Below the pieces are notes generated by a model. It was given only the letters and a program-made list of their open reading frames with translations, made no database searches and was not told the DNA's origin. A stretch of DNA of 16,293 bases from JBBRLA01 sp038231615 (lineage in GTDB: Bacteria; Myxococcota_A; Polyangia; Palsa-1104; JAEUJZ01), in the NCBI GenBank assembly GCA_038231615.1, contig JBBRLA010000116.1, positions 1 through 16,293 of the forward strand, read 5' to 3'. The stretch's first letter is position 1. Each line of letters opens with the position of its first letter. The position numbers and the translations under genes were made by a program. Positions 7,549 to 13,882 of the stretch are shown here, piece after piece.

Positions 7549-8292
7549 TTAGAACCGGCCCAGGGCCACCACGCCGGCGCCGCCGCCCGCGGTGTAGGGA
7601 GTGAACTGGAGCTTCTGGGCGTACACCGGCACGCGCCTGCGGGAAAGCGCCCCGGCGAGGATCATCGCCAGGCCGCCGGCCTGGATCAGGCCGTCGATCA
7701 CCAGGAAGGCCCGCACCGCGTTCACCGAGGACGAGTCGCCGTACAGGTAGGCGGTCTCGATGAAGGGACCGACCACCGGAATGATCAGCGGCCATGCGTG
7801 GGTGTTGCACAGGGTGGTGAAGTTCCCAAAGCTGTCGATGGCGGAAGAGCAATTCCCCTCCAGGGACAGGCCGCTGGCCGCCGAGATCAGCCACGGGATG
7901 CCGAGCATCAGCGCGCCGCCGGTGATCAAACCGTAGCGGGGGCGATATTCATAGCGCACAAGGGTCCGCGGCCGGGCGTAATAAGGCTGTCCATAGCCTG
8001 GCTGGTAAGACGGTGCCGGAGGAGGATAACCTTGCTGCGGCTGCTGCGGGTAGCCCGGCTGCGGCTGCTGCGGGTAGCCCGGCTGCGGCTGCTGCGGGTA
8101 GCCTTGCTGCGGCTGCTGCGGATAGCCTTGCTGCGGCTGTTGCTGAGGGTAGCCCTGCTGTGGGTCCTGCGCCGGGGGCGGCTGATAGTACGGCTGGTCG
8201 CCCTGTTGCGCCGAGGCGGGAACGGCATAGCCGAGAGCGAAACAGGCCAGCGTGACACTGGCGATGACTTTGACACTGTGCGTGCGCAACAT
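7549..8292 (-). CDS. Exported Pro/Gln-rich repeat protein with C-terminal membrane helices
   Basis: 247 residues of unknown function. A signal peptide (residues 1-28, VPASA then Q) precedes a tract at about residues 35-95 made of [12 protein letters not shown] octapeptides with Tyr, Pro, Gln and Gly. The C-terminal half has three hydrophobic segments: [38 protein letters not shown], and [20 protein letters not shown]. Two cysteines bracket a short hydrophilic loop ([18 protein letters not shown]). Proteins with a secreted Pro/Gln-rich linker and small membrane domain are frequent in myxobacterial-type genomes (general knowledge, not a named family). Start ATG 8292 is chosen over an upstream in-frame start at 8337 because of a strong GGAGGAGG site just before it and because it yields a proper signal peptide. 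Confidence 0.85.
   Translation of the reverse strand: MLRTHSVKVIASVTLACFALGYAVPASAQQGDQPYYQPPPAQDPQQGYPQQQPQQGYPQQPQQGYPQQPQPGYPQQPQPGYPQQPQQGYPPPAPSYQPGYGQPYYARPRTLVRYEYRPRYGLITGGALMLGIPWLISAASGLSLEGNCSSAIDSFGNFTTLCNTHAWPLIIPVVGPFIETAYLYGDSSSVNAVRAFLVIDGLIQAGGLAMILAGALSRRRVPVYAQKLQFTPYTAGGGAGVVALGRF
8029..8165. repeat. 24-bp tandem repeat coding the Pro/Gln-rich linker
   Basis: About five imperfect 24-bp units of the type GGCTGCGGCTGCTGCGGGTA on the plus strand. On the coding strand each gives GYPQQPQP or GYPQQPQQ. Neighbouring copies differ at one to three bases, mostly CCC/CTT changes at the Pro/Gln position. Confidence 0.88.
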
Positions 8293-8328
8293 GGCCTCCT
8301 CCGGAGTACCTGATAACGTAGGGCCGAC

Positions 8329-8346
8329 CCTTGCCACATGGCAAGG
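8329..8346. promoter_or_regulatory. 8-2-8 perfect palindrome upstream of the Pro/Gln-rich protein; possible operator over a -35 box
   Basis: CCTTGCCA and TGGCAAGG flank two bases, a perfect inverted repeat centred about 45 nt upstream of the ATG at 8292. On the minus strand its TTGCCA matches the -35 consensus at five of six positions, and a weak TACGTT lies 18 nt further on. A dimeric repressor or activator bound here would overlap the promoter. Site identity is not recognised. Confidence 0.4.
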
Positions 8347-8348
8347 AT

Positions 8349-8364
8349 CCCCGTCAAGTCGGGG
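8349..8364. other. Short GC hairpin in the gap between the ParA-like and Pro/Gln-rich genes
   Basis: CCCCG, six bases, CGGGG: a 5-bp stem three bases from the palindrome at 8329-8346. On the plus strand it is followed by a T-rich stretch, but no plus-strand gene lies upstream. It may belong to the same regulatory region. Confidence 0.2.
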
Positions 8365-8486
8365 TTGTCATTCTGCATTCGATCCCACTGCAAGCCATGT
8401 GCCCGGTGGGCCGCAGGGCGGCCTGCCTGCCACATCCGCCGCCGGACCTCGGCAGCTCCCGTCCGAGGGACCGCGGCGCCTACGGC

Positions 8487-8506
8487 GGTTCACGGAACCA
8501 TGAACC
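8487..8506. terminator. Hairpin just downstream of the ParA-like gene
   Basis: GGTTCA (8487-8492) pairs with TGAACC (8501-8506), starting about 5 nt past the stop of the minus-strand ParA-like gene; an alternative shorter pairing is possible. No T run follows, so intrinsic termination is uncertain. The rest of the 219-nt gap down to 8293 holds the two structures listed separately and nothing else I can identify. Confidence 0.3.
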
Positions 8507-8511
8507 ACCCT

Positions 8512-10113
8512 TCACACCCCCGCCGAATCGACCGCCCGGCGCTGCTGACGGTCCAGGTAGGTGCGCGCCACCTGCGCGGTGTTCAGACGCAGGCACTTGG
8601 CGTATTCCACCACGAAGCCCCGCAGGTACACCGGCGCCGGCAGCGCGTCCCACTGCTCGTCCTCGATGGCCCGCAGCCGCGCCAGGCTGATCTTGGTCCG
8701 CGTGGCGATCTCCCCCAGATCGATCCCTCGGGACTCGCGCACTTTGCGCAGCAGGGCCCCGGTGAACTCGGTGTCCGCGGCGATCTCCGGGGACACCGAC
8801 ACCACTTGCAGCTTGGGATCGGTGCTGGGCTTCAGCTCGCCGCTGTCCGGGCGCCGGGGCACCTCCGGGGGGATGCCGTCGGGGAACAGGCGCAGGTCGT
8901 AGCGCCGCCGCCGCTCCACGTCGAGCAGCGTGTCGTAGGACTCCTCGATGCGGCGGTGCACCTTCAGCAGCCGCTCCGGCGAGAAGAGCCCGCACATCAC
9001 CATCGAGTCCCCGGCGTAGGTCTCGCGCATGCGCCGCGCCGCCCGCCGGATCTCCTCGTCGCTGGCCCCGGGCTCGATTTCGAGCACCTCGTAGAGCGTC
9101 TGCTCCTCGGCCCGCCGCGGGGTGAAGGGCGCCTGCCGCTCCCCGTCCTGAAGCAGCTTCCTGGCGATGCGCTCGATGTTCTTCGCCGCCTTGGAGTCGG
9201 GGTGCTCGGTCAAAAGCGGGTGGCGCTTGCGCACCGCGTGGAGCACCGCGTCATCGCATTCCAGGTGCCCCAGGTAGTCCACCTGCAACCCCAGGCGCCG
9301 CCCGGCGGAGCGCATCTGCGGCCCCAGTTCCAGGTCGGCCCGGGTGCGGGTCTGATTCACCACCAGGCGCGGGCGGAAGCGGCGCATCTCGACCTCGATG
9401 GCCGCGGCCAGGTCCAGGTCCTGCGCCCGCGCCGCCTCGAAGACGTCCAGGGGCGCCGGGATGCCGCCCTCGCTGGGCAGCCCCGACAGCTGCGACAGGC
9501 GCTCCAGCATCGCCGTGGCCGCCGGCAAAAGCTCCGCCGAGGTGCGCAGGCGGCGCAGGAAGGCGCTCTTGATGAAGCGGTAGGCGTTCTCCACCGAGGT
9601 CGGCTCCGGCACCACCACCAGCACCCCGACGTGGGCCGTCAGGAAGAAGTCCAGGGCCATGTACCCCGACCCCGGCGGCAGGTCGCAGATGAGGAACTCC
9701 ACGTCGAGGGCGGTGACCCCCTCGATGAGCTTGCGCTGGGTCGCCGGGCGCGGATCGGCCACCCACAACGGGTCGCCCTCGCCCGAGATCAGGCCCAGGC
9801 CGGTGATGGCCGTCTCGACGATGCAGTCCTCGACGCGGTCGACGCGCTTGTTGAACAGATCGCCCAAAGTCACCCGGGGGCGCTCGACGCCGACGAAGGT
9901 GTGCAGGTTGGCCCCGCCCAGATCGGCGTCCACCAGCACCACCCGCTTGCCAAGCTGCGCCAGGTAGATGGCCAGATTGGCCGCCAGCAGGCTCTTGCCT
10001 ACGCCGCCCTTGCCGCCGCCGATGGCGATGATGCGGCGGGCCGGCAGCCGGCGCGGCTCGGAATGATCCGCCGGGCCGATGTCGGGACCTTGGGGGGACC
10101 TATGTACGGACAT
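8512..10113 (-). CDS. ParA/MinD-like ATPase fused to degenerate J-like domain and RodZ-type HTH
   Basis: A 533-residue three-part fusion. Residues ~27-300 are a deviant Walker ATPase of the MinD/FlhG group: GGGKGGVGKS (32-41), VDADLGGAN (61-69), and LICDLPPG (141-148). These ATPases dimerise on ATP and position partners on membrane or DNA. Residues ~339-410 match a DnaJ J-domain in outline (LYEVLEIEPGASDEEIRRA ... ERRRRYDLRLF), but the HPD motif that stimulates Hsp70 is absent; YAGDS stands there. Residues ~451-520 are an HTH_25 domain as in RodZ (GALLRKVRESRGIDLGEIA, then LPAPVYLRGFVVEYAKCL). There is no TM segment, unlike RodZ, and no C-terminal amphipathic helix as in MinD. The likely role is cell-pole, division or cytoskeleton organisation, by inference from domains. 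It is divergent from the XRE gene. ATG 10113 has no clear ribosome site. Confidence 0.92.
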   Translation of the reverse strand: MSVHRSPQGPDIGPADHSEPRRLPARRIIAIGGGKGGVGKSLLAANLAIYLAQLGKRVVLVDADLGGANLHTFVGVERPRVTLGDLFNKRVDRVEDCIVETAITGLGLISGEGDPLWVADPRPATQRKLIEGVTALDVEFLICDLPPGSGYMALDFFLTAHVGVLVVVPEPTSVENAYRFIKSAFLRRLRTSAELLPAATAMLERLSQLSGLPSEGGIPAPLDVFEAARAQDLDLAAAIEVEMRRFRPRLVVNQTRTRADLELGPQMRSAGRRLGLQVDYLGHLECDDAVLHAVRKRHPLLTEHPDSKAAKNIERIARKLLQDGERQAPFTPRRAEEQTLYEVLEIEPGASDEEIRRAARRMRETYAGDSMVMCGLFSPERLLKVHRRIEESYDTLLDVERRRRYDLRLFPDGIPPEVPRRPDSGELKPSTDPKLQVVSVSPEIAADTEFTGALLRKVRESRGIDLGEIATRTKISLARLRAIEDEQWDALPAPVYLRGFVVEYAKCLRLNTAQVARTYLDRQQRRAVDSAGV

Positions 10114-10146
10114 CTAGGGGCATCTGGAGGTGATGGCTGATTCTGC

Positions 10147-10167
10147 GCATGGCCTCGCTGCATGGCC
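10147..10167. repeat. Paired GCATGGCC direct repeat in the divergent ParA/XRE control region
   Basis: GCATGGCC at 10147-10154 and again at 10160-10167, 13 bp apart, in the 110-bp gap between divergent genes. The spacing is just over one helical turn, as for paired regulator sites. On the minus strand it lies among weak promoter elements for the ParA-like gene (TTGGCC, 18 nt, CAGAAT). A candidate operator only. Confidence 0.3.
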
Positions 10168-10188
10168 AACAATTTTCCCGACATTTTC

Positions 10189-10217
10189 ATGACAGGGCCC
10201 GCGATCCGGCCTAGGGT
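10189..10217 (+). promoter_or_regulatory. Promoter for a leaderless XRE-regulator message
   Basis: ATGACA (10189-10194, five of six matches to the -35 consensus), a 17-nt spacer, and TAGGGT (10212-10217, TAnnnT pattern). The GTG start codon at 10224 begins 7 nt after the -10 box, where transcription itself should start, and no Shine-Dalgarno sequence fits between them. Confidence 0.5.
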
Positions 10218-10223
10218 CCCCCC

Positions 10224-10508
10224 GTGCCTTCCGAACCCCAGCCGAAAAACCGCGTCGCCCGGCTCCTGGGCGCCCGGATCGCCGGACTGCGCCGGGAGCG
10301 AGGGTTGCGTCAGGACATCTGTGCCTGGCGGGCCGACCTGAGCAAGGCCTACCTGTCCCAGATCGAAGCCGGCAAGCGGATGCCGACCCTGGTCAAGCTG
10401 CTCAATCTGGCAATAGAACTACAGGTCGAACCACGCGACCTCTTCGTGATCTCCGATGGCCCGATCGATGAAGTGCTCTACGACACAGTCCGTCACGACA
10501 GAGGTTGA
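10224..10508 (+). CDS. XRE-family helix-turn-helix regulator
   Basis: A 94-residue Cro/C1-type DNA-binding protein consisting of little but the HTH domain (about residues 10-72): ARIAGLRRERGLRQDICA, then LSKAYLSQIEAGKRMPTLVKL, where SQIEAGKR is the family hallmark for the recognition helix and following turn. There is no effector domain; a short acidic tail follows (ISDGPIDEVLYDTV). It starts at GTG 10224 without a ribosome site, consistent with the leaderless promoter listed separately. It lies 63 nt upstream of the response regulator on the same strand and is divergent from the ParA-like gene, so it could control either, or itself. Target unknown. Confidence 0.92.
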   Translation: MPSEPQPKNRVARLLGARIAGLRRERGLRQDICAWRADLSKAYLSQIEAGKRMPTLVKLLNLAIELQVEPRDLFVISDGPIDEVLYDTVRHDRG

Positions 10509-10538
10509 CAAAGGCCTGGACGCCCCCAGATTTATAAA
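10505..10538 (+). promoter_or_regulatory. Possible promoter of the response regulator
   Basis: A consensus -35, TTGACA (10505-10510), overlaps the XRE stop codon. The AT-rich TTTATAAAT (10531-10539) is the only -10-like sequence, but it gives a 20-22 nt spacer, longer than usual. It may work with an activator, or be coincidence. Confidence 0.3.
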
Positions 10539-10571
10539 TGTGAATCCACGCATCCTATGGAGAACCCGAAG

Positions 10572-10934
10572 ATGACCCCGCCATCGCACCTCATCATGGT
10601 CATAGAGGACGATGAAGACATTCGCGAGGCGTTGTGTGAACTGTTAGAGTACGAGGGGTACCTGGTGGTTTCGCGAAGGAACGGCAGCGAGGCGTTGGAA
10701 TATCTACGCAGCGGCCAGGCGCCCTGCCTGATCCTCCTGGACCTGATGATGCCGGTGATGGATGGCTGGACCTTCCGCAAAGAGCAGCAACGCGACCCGT
10801 CTCTGACAAAGATCCCGGTAGTGGTGCTCACCGCCGGGGGCAAGGAGCTAGCGGAGGGGATTGACGCCAACCTGGTGCTGTGCAAGCCCCTGCCCCTGGA
10901 GAAGATCCTGCGCGCCGTCAGCGCCTATTGTTAG
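10572..10934 (+). CDS. Single-domain (REC-only) response regulator
   Basis: 120 residues forming one receiver domain with no output domain, in the manner of CheY or SpdR-type shuttles. The acidic pocket is EDDED (12-16), the phosphoacceptor is Asp57 in LLDLMMPVMDG, the switch threonine is Thr87 in VVLTAGG, and the conserved lysine is Lys105 in LCKPLP. All residues needed for phosphorylation are present. Start taken at ATG 10572, where GGAGA lies 8 nt upstream; ATG 10557 has no ribosome site and adds five residues. No histidine kinase is in the window, so its partner is elsewhere, or it is an orphan. It sits downstream of the XRE gene and ends in front of the 15-bp repeat array. Confidence 0.93.
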   Translation: MTPPSHLIMVIEDDEDIREALCELLEYEGYLVVSRRNGSEALEYLRSGQAPCLILLDLMMPVMDGWTFRKEQQRDPSLTKIPVVVLTAGGKELAEGIDANLVLCKPLPLEKILRAVSAYC

Positions 10935-10938
10935 AGCG

Positions 10939-10950
10939 GCGAGCACTCGC
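10939..10950. other. Small palindrome just after the response regulator stop
   Basis: GCGAG, two bases, CTCGC, starting 4 nt past the TAG. A 5-bp stem with a 2-nt loop is too tight for a good RNA hairpin; it may instead be a DNA site. It precedes the tandem repeats. Confidence 0.25.
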
Positions 10951-10960
10951 GTTGATGAAG

Positions 10961-11041
10961 AGTCAGTTGACGAAAAGTCAGTTGACGAAAAGTCAGTTGA
11001 CGAAAAGTCAGTTGACGAAAAGTCAGTTGACGAAAAGTCAG
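10961..11041. repeat. 15-bp intergenic tandem repeat, five perfect copies plus a partial
   Basis: Unit AGTCAGTTGACGAAA, starting at 10961, 10976, 10991, 11006 and 11021, with a sixth partial at 11036-11041 and a degenerate copy before the first (GTTGATGAAG, 10951-10960). Each junction contains TGAC, GAAAA, GTCA, a 4-bp stem (extendable by a T-G pair) around an A-rich loop, and each unit holds the near-palindrome GTCAGTTGAC. There is no variable spacer, so it is not a CRISPR. It ends 2 nt before the large palindrome. Confidence 0.93.
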
Positions 11042-11043
11042 CA

Positions 11044-11161
11044 AGAAGCACCTGGCCGGAGCAGATTTGGGCGCACCCCCACCGCCACCGAGGGAGCGTA
11101 CTACTGTACGTGACCGACGGAGCGAGGAGGTACGCCAAAAGATGCCCGGCCAGGTGCTTCT
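11044..11161. repeat. 118-bp imperfect palindrome with perfect 16-bp terminal inverted repeats
   Basis: AGAAGCACCTGGCCGG (11044-11059) is repeated in inverted form at 11146-11161 with no mismatch. Between them the arms remain partly complementary (for example GCA, TTT, GGCG, ACC blocks in register after a one-base bulge), and the tip CGTAC-TACT-GTACG (11097-11110) is a perfect hairpin. The whole element can fold into one long, interrupted stem. It lies between convergent genes and could be a miniature inverted-repeat element, a bidirectional terminator, or a structured RNA. No target-site duplication is evident. Confidence 0.85.
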
Positions 11162-11946
11162 GTTATGATGTCGGCGCATGTGTCCTTGCCCGCTACCAGG
11201 CGCGAAAGGGTGAAGGTGCTGGCGGCGGCATCCGGGTTGGGGGTCGCGGTGACCTGCTGCTTGAGCAGCATCGGGTTGGCGCCCACCACCGTCTGTTCCA
11301 ACAAGGTGTGGCTGGGCCCCGCGATCCGGTTGGCTGACAGGACCGTGCCCGACAGGTCGATGAGGCTGCGGTTGACGACGTAGATATCGCCCGCGGCCAG
11401 GCCGCCCGAGACTTTCAGGGTCACGCCGGGGTTGCCGTCGCCGTCGGCATCGAAGACCCGGGCGTCGTTGGCCAGCGTGGGCAGGGGGTCGGTCTTGGGG
11501 TCGGCCTGGGTCTTCCAGCCGACCAGCTGCACTTGCTGCTCTGCGGTGTAGGTCGCGCCAACGAAGGCGGCCGAGAGGGTGCCCGGCGTGCTCATCACCG
11601 GGATGGAGGCGACGGCGGCGTCGGGATAGGTGGTGACGTTGCCCTTGTAGGGGGTCACCGAGACGCTGCACTCGGTCTGCATGGCGGCGATGGACGTGCC
11701 GCTCTGGGTGATTTGGACCCGGGCATAGGTGGTGATGGTTACGGTGTCGGTGCCCAGCAGGCCGCTGAACATCTGCGAATCGACCACGCGGGAGGCCCAG
11801 GTGCCGTTCATGTCGAAGGGGACACTGGCCATATCGGGGCTGTCGCCGCCCCCGCAGCCCGTGCCCAGGGCCAGAAACAGGAACACCAGCGGACCGGACA
11901 TGCACCTCATGGGACCTCCGAAAGCAAGTTTCCAAACCGACTTCAT
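11101..11946 (-). CDS. Predicted lipoprotein of unknown function with an Asp/Gly-rich loop
   Basis: About 281 residues. The N-terminus has a hydrophobic signal (PLVFLFLALGTGC) ending in a candidate lipidated Cys followed by GGGDSPD; the residue at -3 is Gly rather than Leu, so the lipobox is imperfect. The mature part is beta-rich and Ser/Thr-rich, with FDADGDGNPG resembling a calcium-binding or thrombospondin-type-3 loop, often seen in myxobacterial surface lipoproteins. Function not recognised. Two starts fit: ATG 11946 (GGGAAGG upstream) and ATG 11910 (GGAGG 4 nt upstream, giving a conventional 19-residue signal). The last ~19 residues are encoded by the right arm of the 118-bp palindrome, so the natural C-terminus may have been altered by that element. 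Divergent from the DUF885 gene. Confidence 0.82.
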   Translation of the reverse strand: MKSVWKLAFGGPMRCMSGPLVFLFLALGTGCGGGDSPDMASVPFDMNGTWASRVVDSQMFSGLLGTDTVTITTYARVQITQSGTSIAAMQTECSVSVTPYKGNVTTYPDAAVASIPVMSTPGTLSAAFVGATYTAEQQVQLVGWKTQADPKTDPLPTLANDARVFDADGDGNPGVTLKVSGGLAAGDIYVVNRSLIDLSGTVLSANRIAGPSHTLLEQTVVGANPMLLKQQVTATPNPDAAASTFTLSRLVAGKDTCADIITEAPGRASFGVPPRSVGHVQ

Positions 11947-12078
11947 CTTACCTTCCCGCAATTTTGGCCAATGTCAATCTATGTCTCCCTCGACCGAGCG
12001 CAGTCAAAAGAGCAGGAGGAATCGAGCATCCTGGCGAGTTCAGTGGAAAAAGAGGCGCCGCCGTGCTACCTCGACGAC

Positions 12079-13806
12079 ATGTCCCCATCATCCTCTTCTG
12101 GTTTCGGTCCGGGTTCTTTTGGCGCCCCTTCCGGTTCTGGCAATGGCACCTCGATCAGCGATCGCGAGCTGGCCCAGGCCGTCGACAACGCCCTCATGGA
12201 CCTGCTCCTCTTCGACCCGGTGCAGTCCACCTCCGTCGGGCACCACGCCCACGACGGGGCCTTCGCCGACCTTTCCGCGGCGGGGCGGCGGGCCCGGCGG
12301 CGGGCGCTGTCCGGGCACGCCCACGCGCTGGAAGGGCGCATCGGCGTCGATCCCGAGATCGAGCTGGACCGCCGGCTGCTTCTCGACGAGCTGCGGGTGG
12401 TGCTGCGCACGGAGGAGGACATCGATCCGGCCCGGCGCAACCCGGCGATCTACGCCGAGGAGGTCCTTAACGGCATCAACCTTTTGCTGATGCGTCCGCC
12501 CTTGCAGTCGCGGCTGGGGGCGCTTCTCGGGCGGCTGCGCGAGGTGTCGCGGGTGCTGACCCAGGCCCGGGAGGAACTGTGCGCCGCCGAGGTGCCGCGG
12601 ATCTGGGCGGAGATCGGCATCGCGGTGGCCCGCGCCGGCCTGCCCTTGCTGGCCGAGGCGGTGCCCCAGGCGGTGCAACAGGCGCTCGGGGACACGCCCC
12701 TTGGGGCCGCGGTCAGCGCCGCCGCGGGGGAGGCCGCCCTGTGCCTGGGGGACTTCGCCAACTTCGTCGAGGAGCGCATCCTGCCCCGGGCCGAGGGCGA
12801 GTTCGCCGCGGGCGACTCCTACTTCACGTTCCTTTTGCACCACAAGCACGGCATCTCCCAGTCGCCCGAAGACCTCTTCCATCTGGGTCAAAAGGAGGTC
12901 GAACGCCTGGAAGTGGCCCTGTCCGAGACCGCCCGGCGCCTTCGCCCCGCCGGTGGAAGCTCCTGGCCCTGGCTGCAAGTGATGCAGGAGCTGGAACTGG
13001 AGGGCCGCATCAGCCCGAGCGCCCTTGTGCCCCTGTGCAACGAATTCTGCGCTACGGCGCGGGCCGCGGTGGCCGAGCGCATCTGCCCCTTGCCCGAGGA
13101 CGAGCGCCTGGACATCGTGGAGACGCCGGAGTTCGCCCGGCCGACGACCCCCTTCGCCGCCTACTGGCCGCCGCCGCCGCTTTCGCCCGAGTCCGGGGAC
13201 GAATTGCGCGGCGTCTTCTGGATCACGCCGGGCAGCAAGGTCAGCCGCGGCGAGCTGTACCTGACCTGCCTGCACGAGGGCTACCCAGGTCACCACCTCC
13301 AGTTCTGCCACGCCGCCCGTACCGGCTCGCGGACCCGGCGGGTCATCGGCACCCCGGTGTTCTGGGAGGGCTGGGCCCTTTATTGCGAGTCCATCTGCTC
13401 CGAGATCGGCGGCGGCCAGCCGGGCCTTTGGGGCCACGGCGACGACGAGCTACAGATGTACGTCCTGCGCGGACAGCTATGGCGGGCCTACCGGGTGATG
13501 ATCGACGTGGGCCTGCACTGCCGCGGCATGTCGGTGAACCAGGCAGTGGACCTGTTGCAAAAAGGCGTGGGCTTCACCCGGGAGGAGGCCGAGAGCGAGG
13601 TGCGCCGCTACACCGGCTCGCCGACCTACCCCCTGACCTACCTCCTGGGCTACCACGCCTTCCGCCGCCTCCGCGACGAGGCCGAGCGCCGCGTCGGCAG
13701 CGCCTTTTCGGCCCCGGCGTTCCACGAGCGCCTGCTGTCCCACGGGTCGATTCCCCTGGGCTACCTGCACGAGCGGCTCGGCCCGAAGCGACACCCGGAG
13801 CCCTGA
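12079..13806 (+). CDS. DUF885-family putative metallohydrolase
   Basis: 575 residues, near the usual size for DUF885. The hallmark HEGYPGHH (residues 399-406) and, 30 residues later, FWEGWALYCE with Glu430 suggest a zinc site of the HExxH-plus-Glu type; family members are generally annotated as putative peptidases, with few tested. Supporting segments are DSYFTFLLHHKHGI, the YWPPPPLSPESGDELRGVFWIT strand-loop, and the C-terminal GSPTYPLTYLLGYHAF. No signal peptide or TM, so cytoplasmic, whereas many DUF885 proteins are exported. Start ATG 12079 is chosen because the in-frame stretch upstream (from 11971) has non-coding codon use and would leave only 24 nt to the divergent lipoprotein gene; neither start has a good ribosome site. 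Followed after 76 nt by a co-oriented membrane-protein gene. Confidence 0.9.
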   Translation: MSPSSSSGFGPGSFGAPSGSGNGTSISDRELAQAVDNALMDLLLFDPVQSTSVGHHAHDGAFADLSAAGRRARRRALSGHAHALEGRIGVDPEIELDRRLLLDELRVVLRTEEDIDPARRNPAIYAEEVLNGINLLLMRPPLQSRLGALLGRLREVSRVLTQAREELCAAEVPRIWAEIGIAVARAGLPLLAEAVPQAVQQALGDTPLGAAVSAAAGEAALCLGDFANFVEERILPRAEGEFAAGDSYFTFLLHHKHGISQSPEDLFHLGQKEVERLEVALSETARRLRPAGGSSWPWLQVMQELELEGRISPSALVPLCNEFCATARAAVAERICPLPEDERLDIVETPEFARPTTPFAAYWPPPPLSPESGDELRGVFWITPGSKVSRGELYLTCLHEGYPGHHLQFCHAARTGSRTRRVIGTPVFWEGWALYCESICSEIGGGQPGLWGHGDDELQMYVLRGQLWRAYRVMIDVGLHCRGMSVNQAVDLLQKGVGFTREEAESEVRRYTGSPTYPLTYLLGYHAFRRLRDEAERRVGSAFSAPAFHERLLSHGSIPLGYLHERLGPKRHPEP

Positions 13807-13840
13807 TAGAAGCCCGGCCCCCCGGCGGCAGCGCAAGCTC

Positions 13841-13855
13841 CCTCTTCCCAAGAGG
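13841..13855. terminator. Small hairpin after the DUF885 gene
   Basis: CCTCTT, CCC, AAGAGG: a perfect 6-bp stem with a 3-nt loop in the 76-nt gap before the next gene. No T run follows. Could attenuate or stabilise the message; weak evidence. Confidence 0.25.
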
Positions 13856-13882
13856 TCGCCTGGCGATCAAAGATTGCTCACC

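Noticed and set aside
8338..10140. 600-residue plus-strand open frame
   Set aside because: Antisense to the ParA/J/HTH gene; its Gln/His/Leu-Gly-rich sequence is typical of the opposite strand of high-GC coding DNA and shows no domain.
10961..11041. CRISPR array
   Set aside because: Units are 15 bp and directly adjacent with no spacers, and no cas genes are present.
10861..11337. Plus-strand frame with SVDEK repeats
   Set aside because: It starts inside the response regulator in another frame and crosses both the tandem array and the palindrome; the repeat is in-frame only because its period is 15. No ribosome site or coding bias.
11533..12078. Long N-terminal extension of the DUF885 gene
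   Set aside because: Most of it is antisense to the lipoprotein gene, and the 11971-12078 part has non-coding codon use; the family domain begins after 12079.
12088..13437. 449-residue minus-strand open frame
   Set aside because: Antisense to the DUF885 gene; no recognisable motif.
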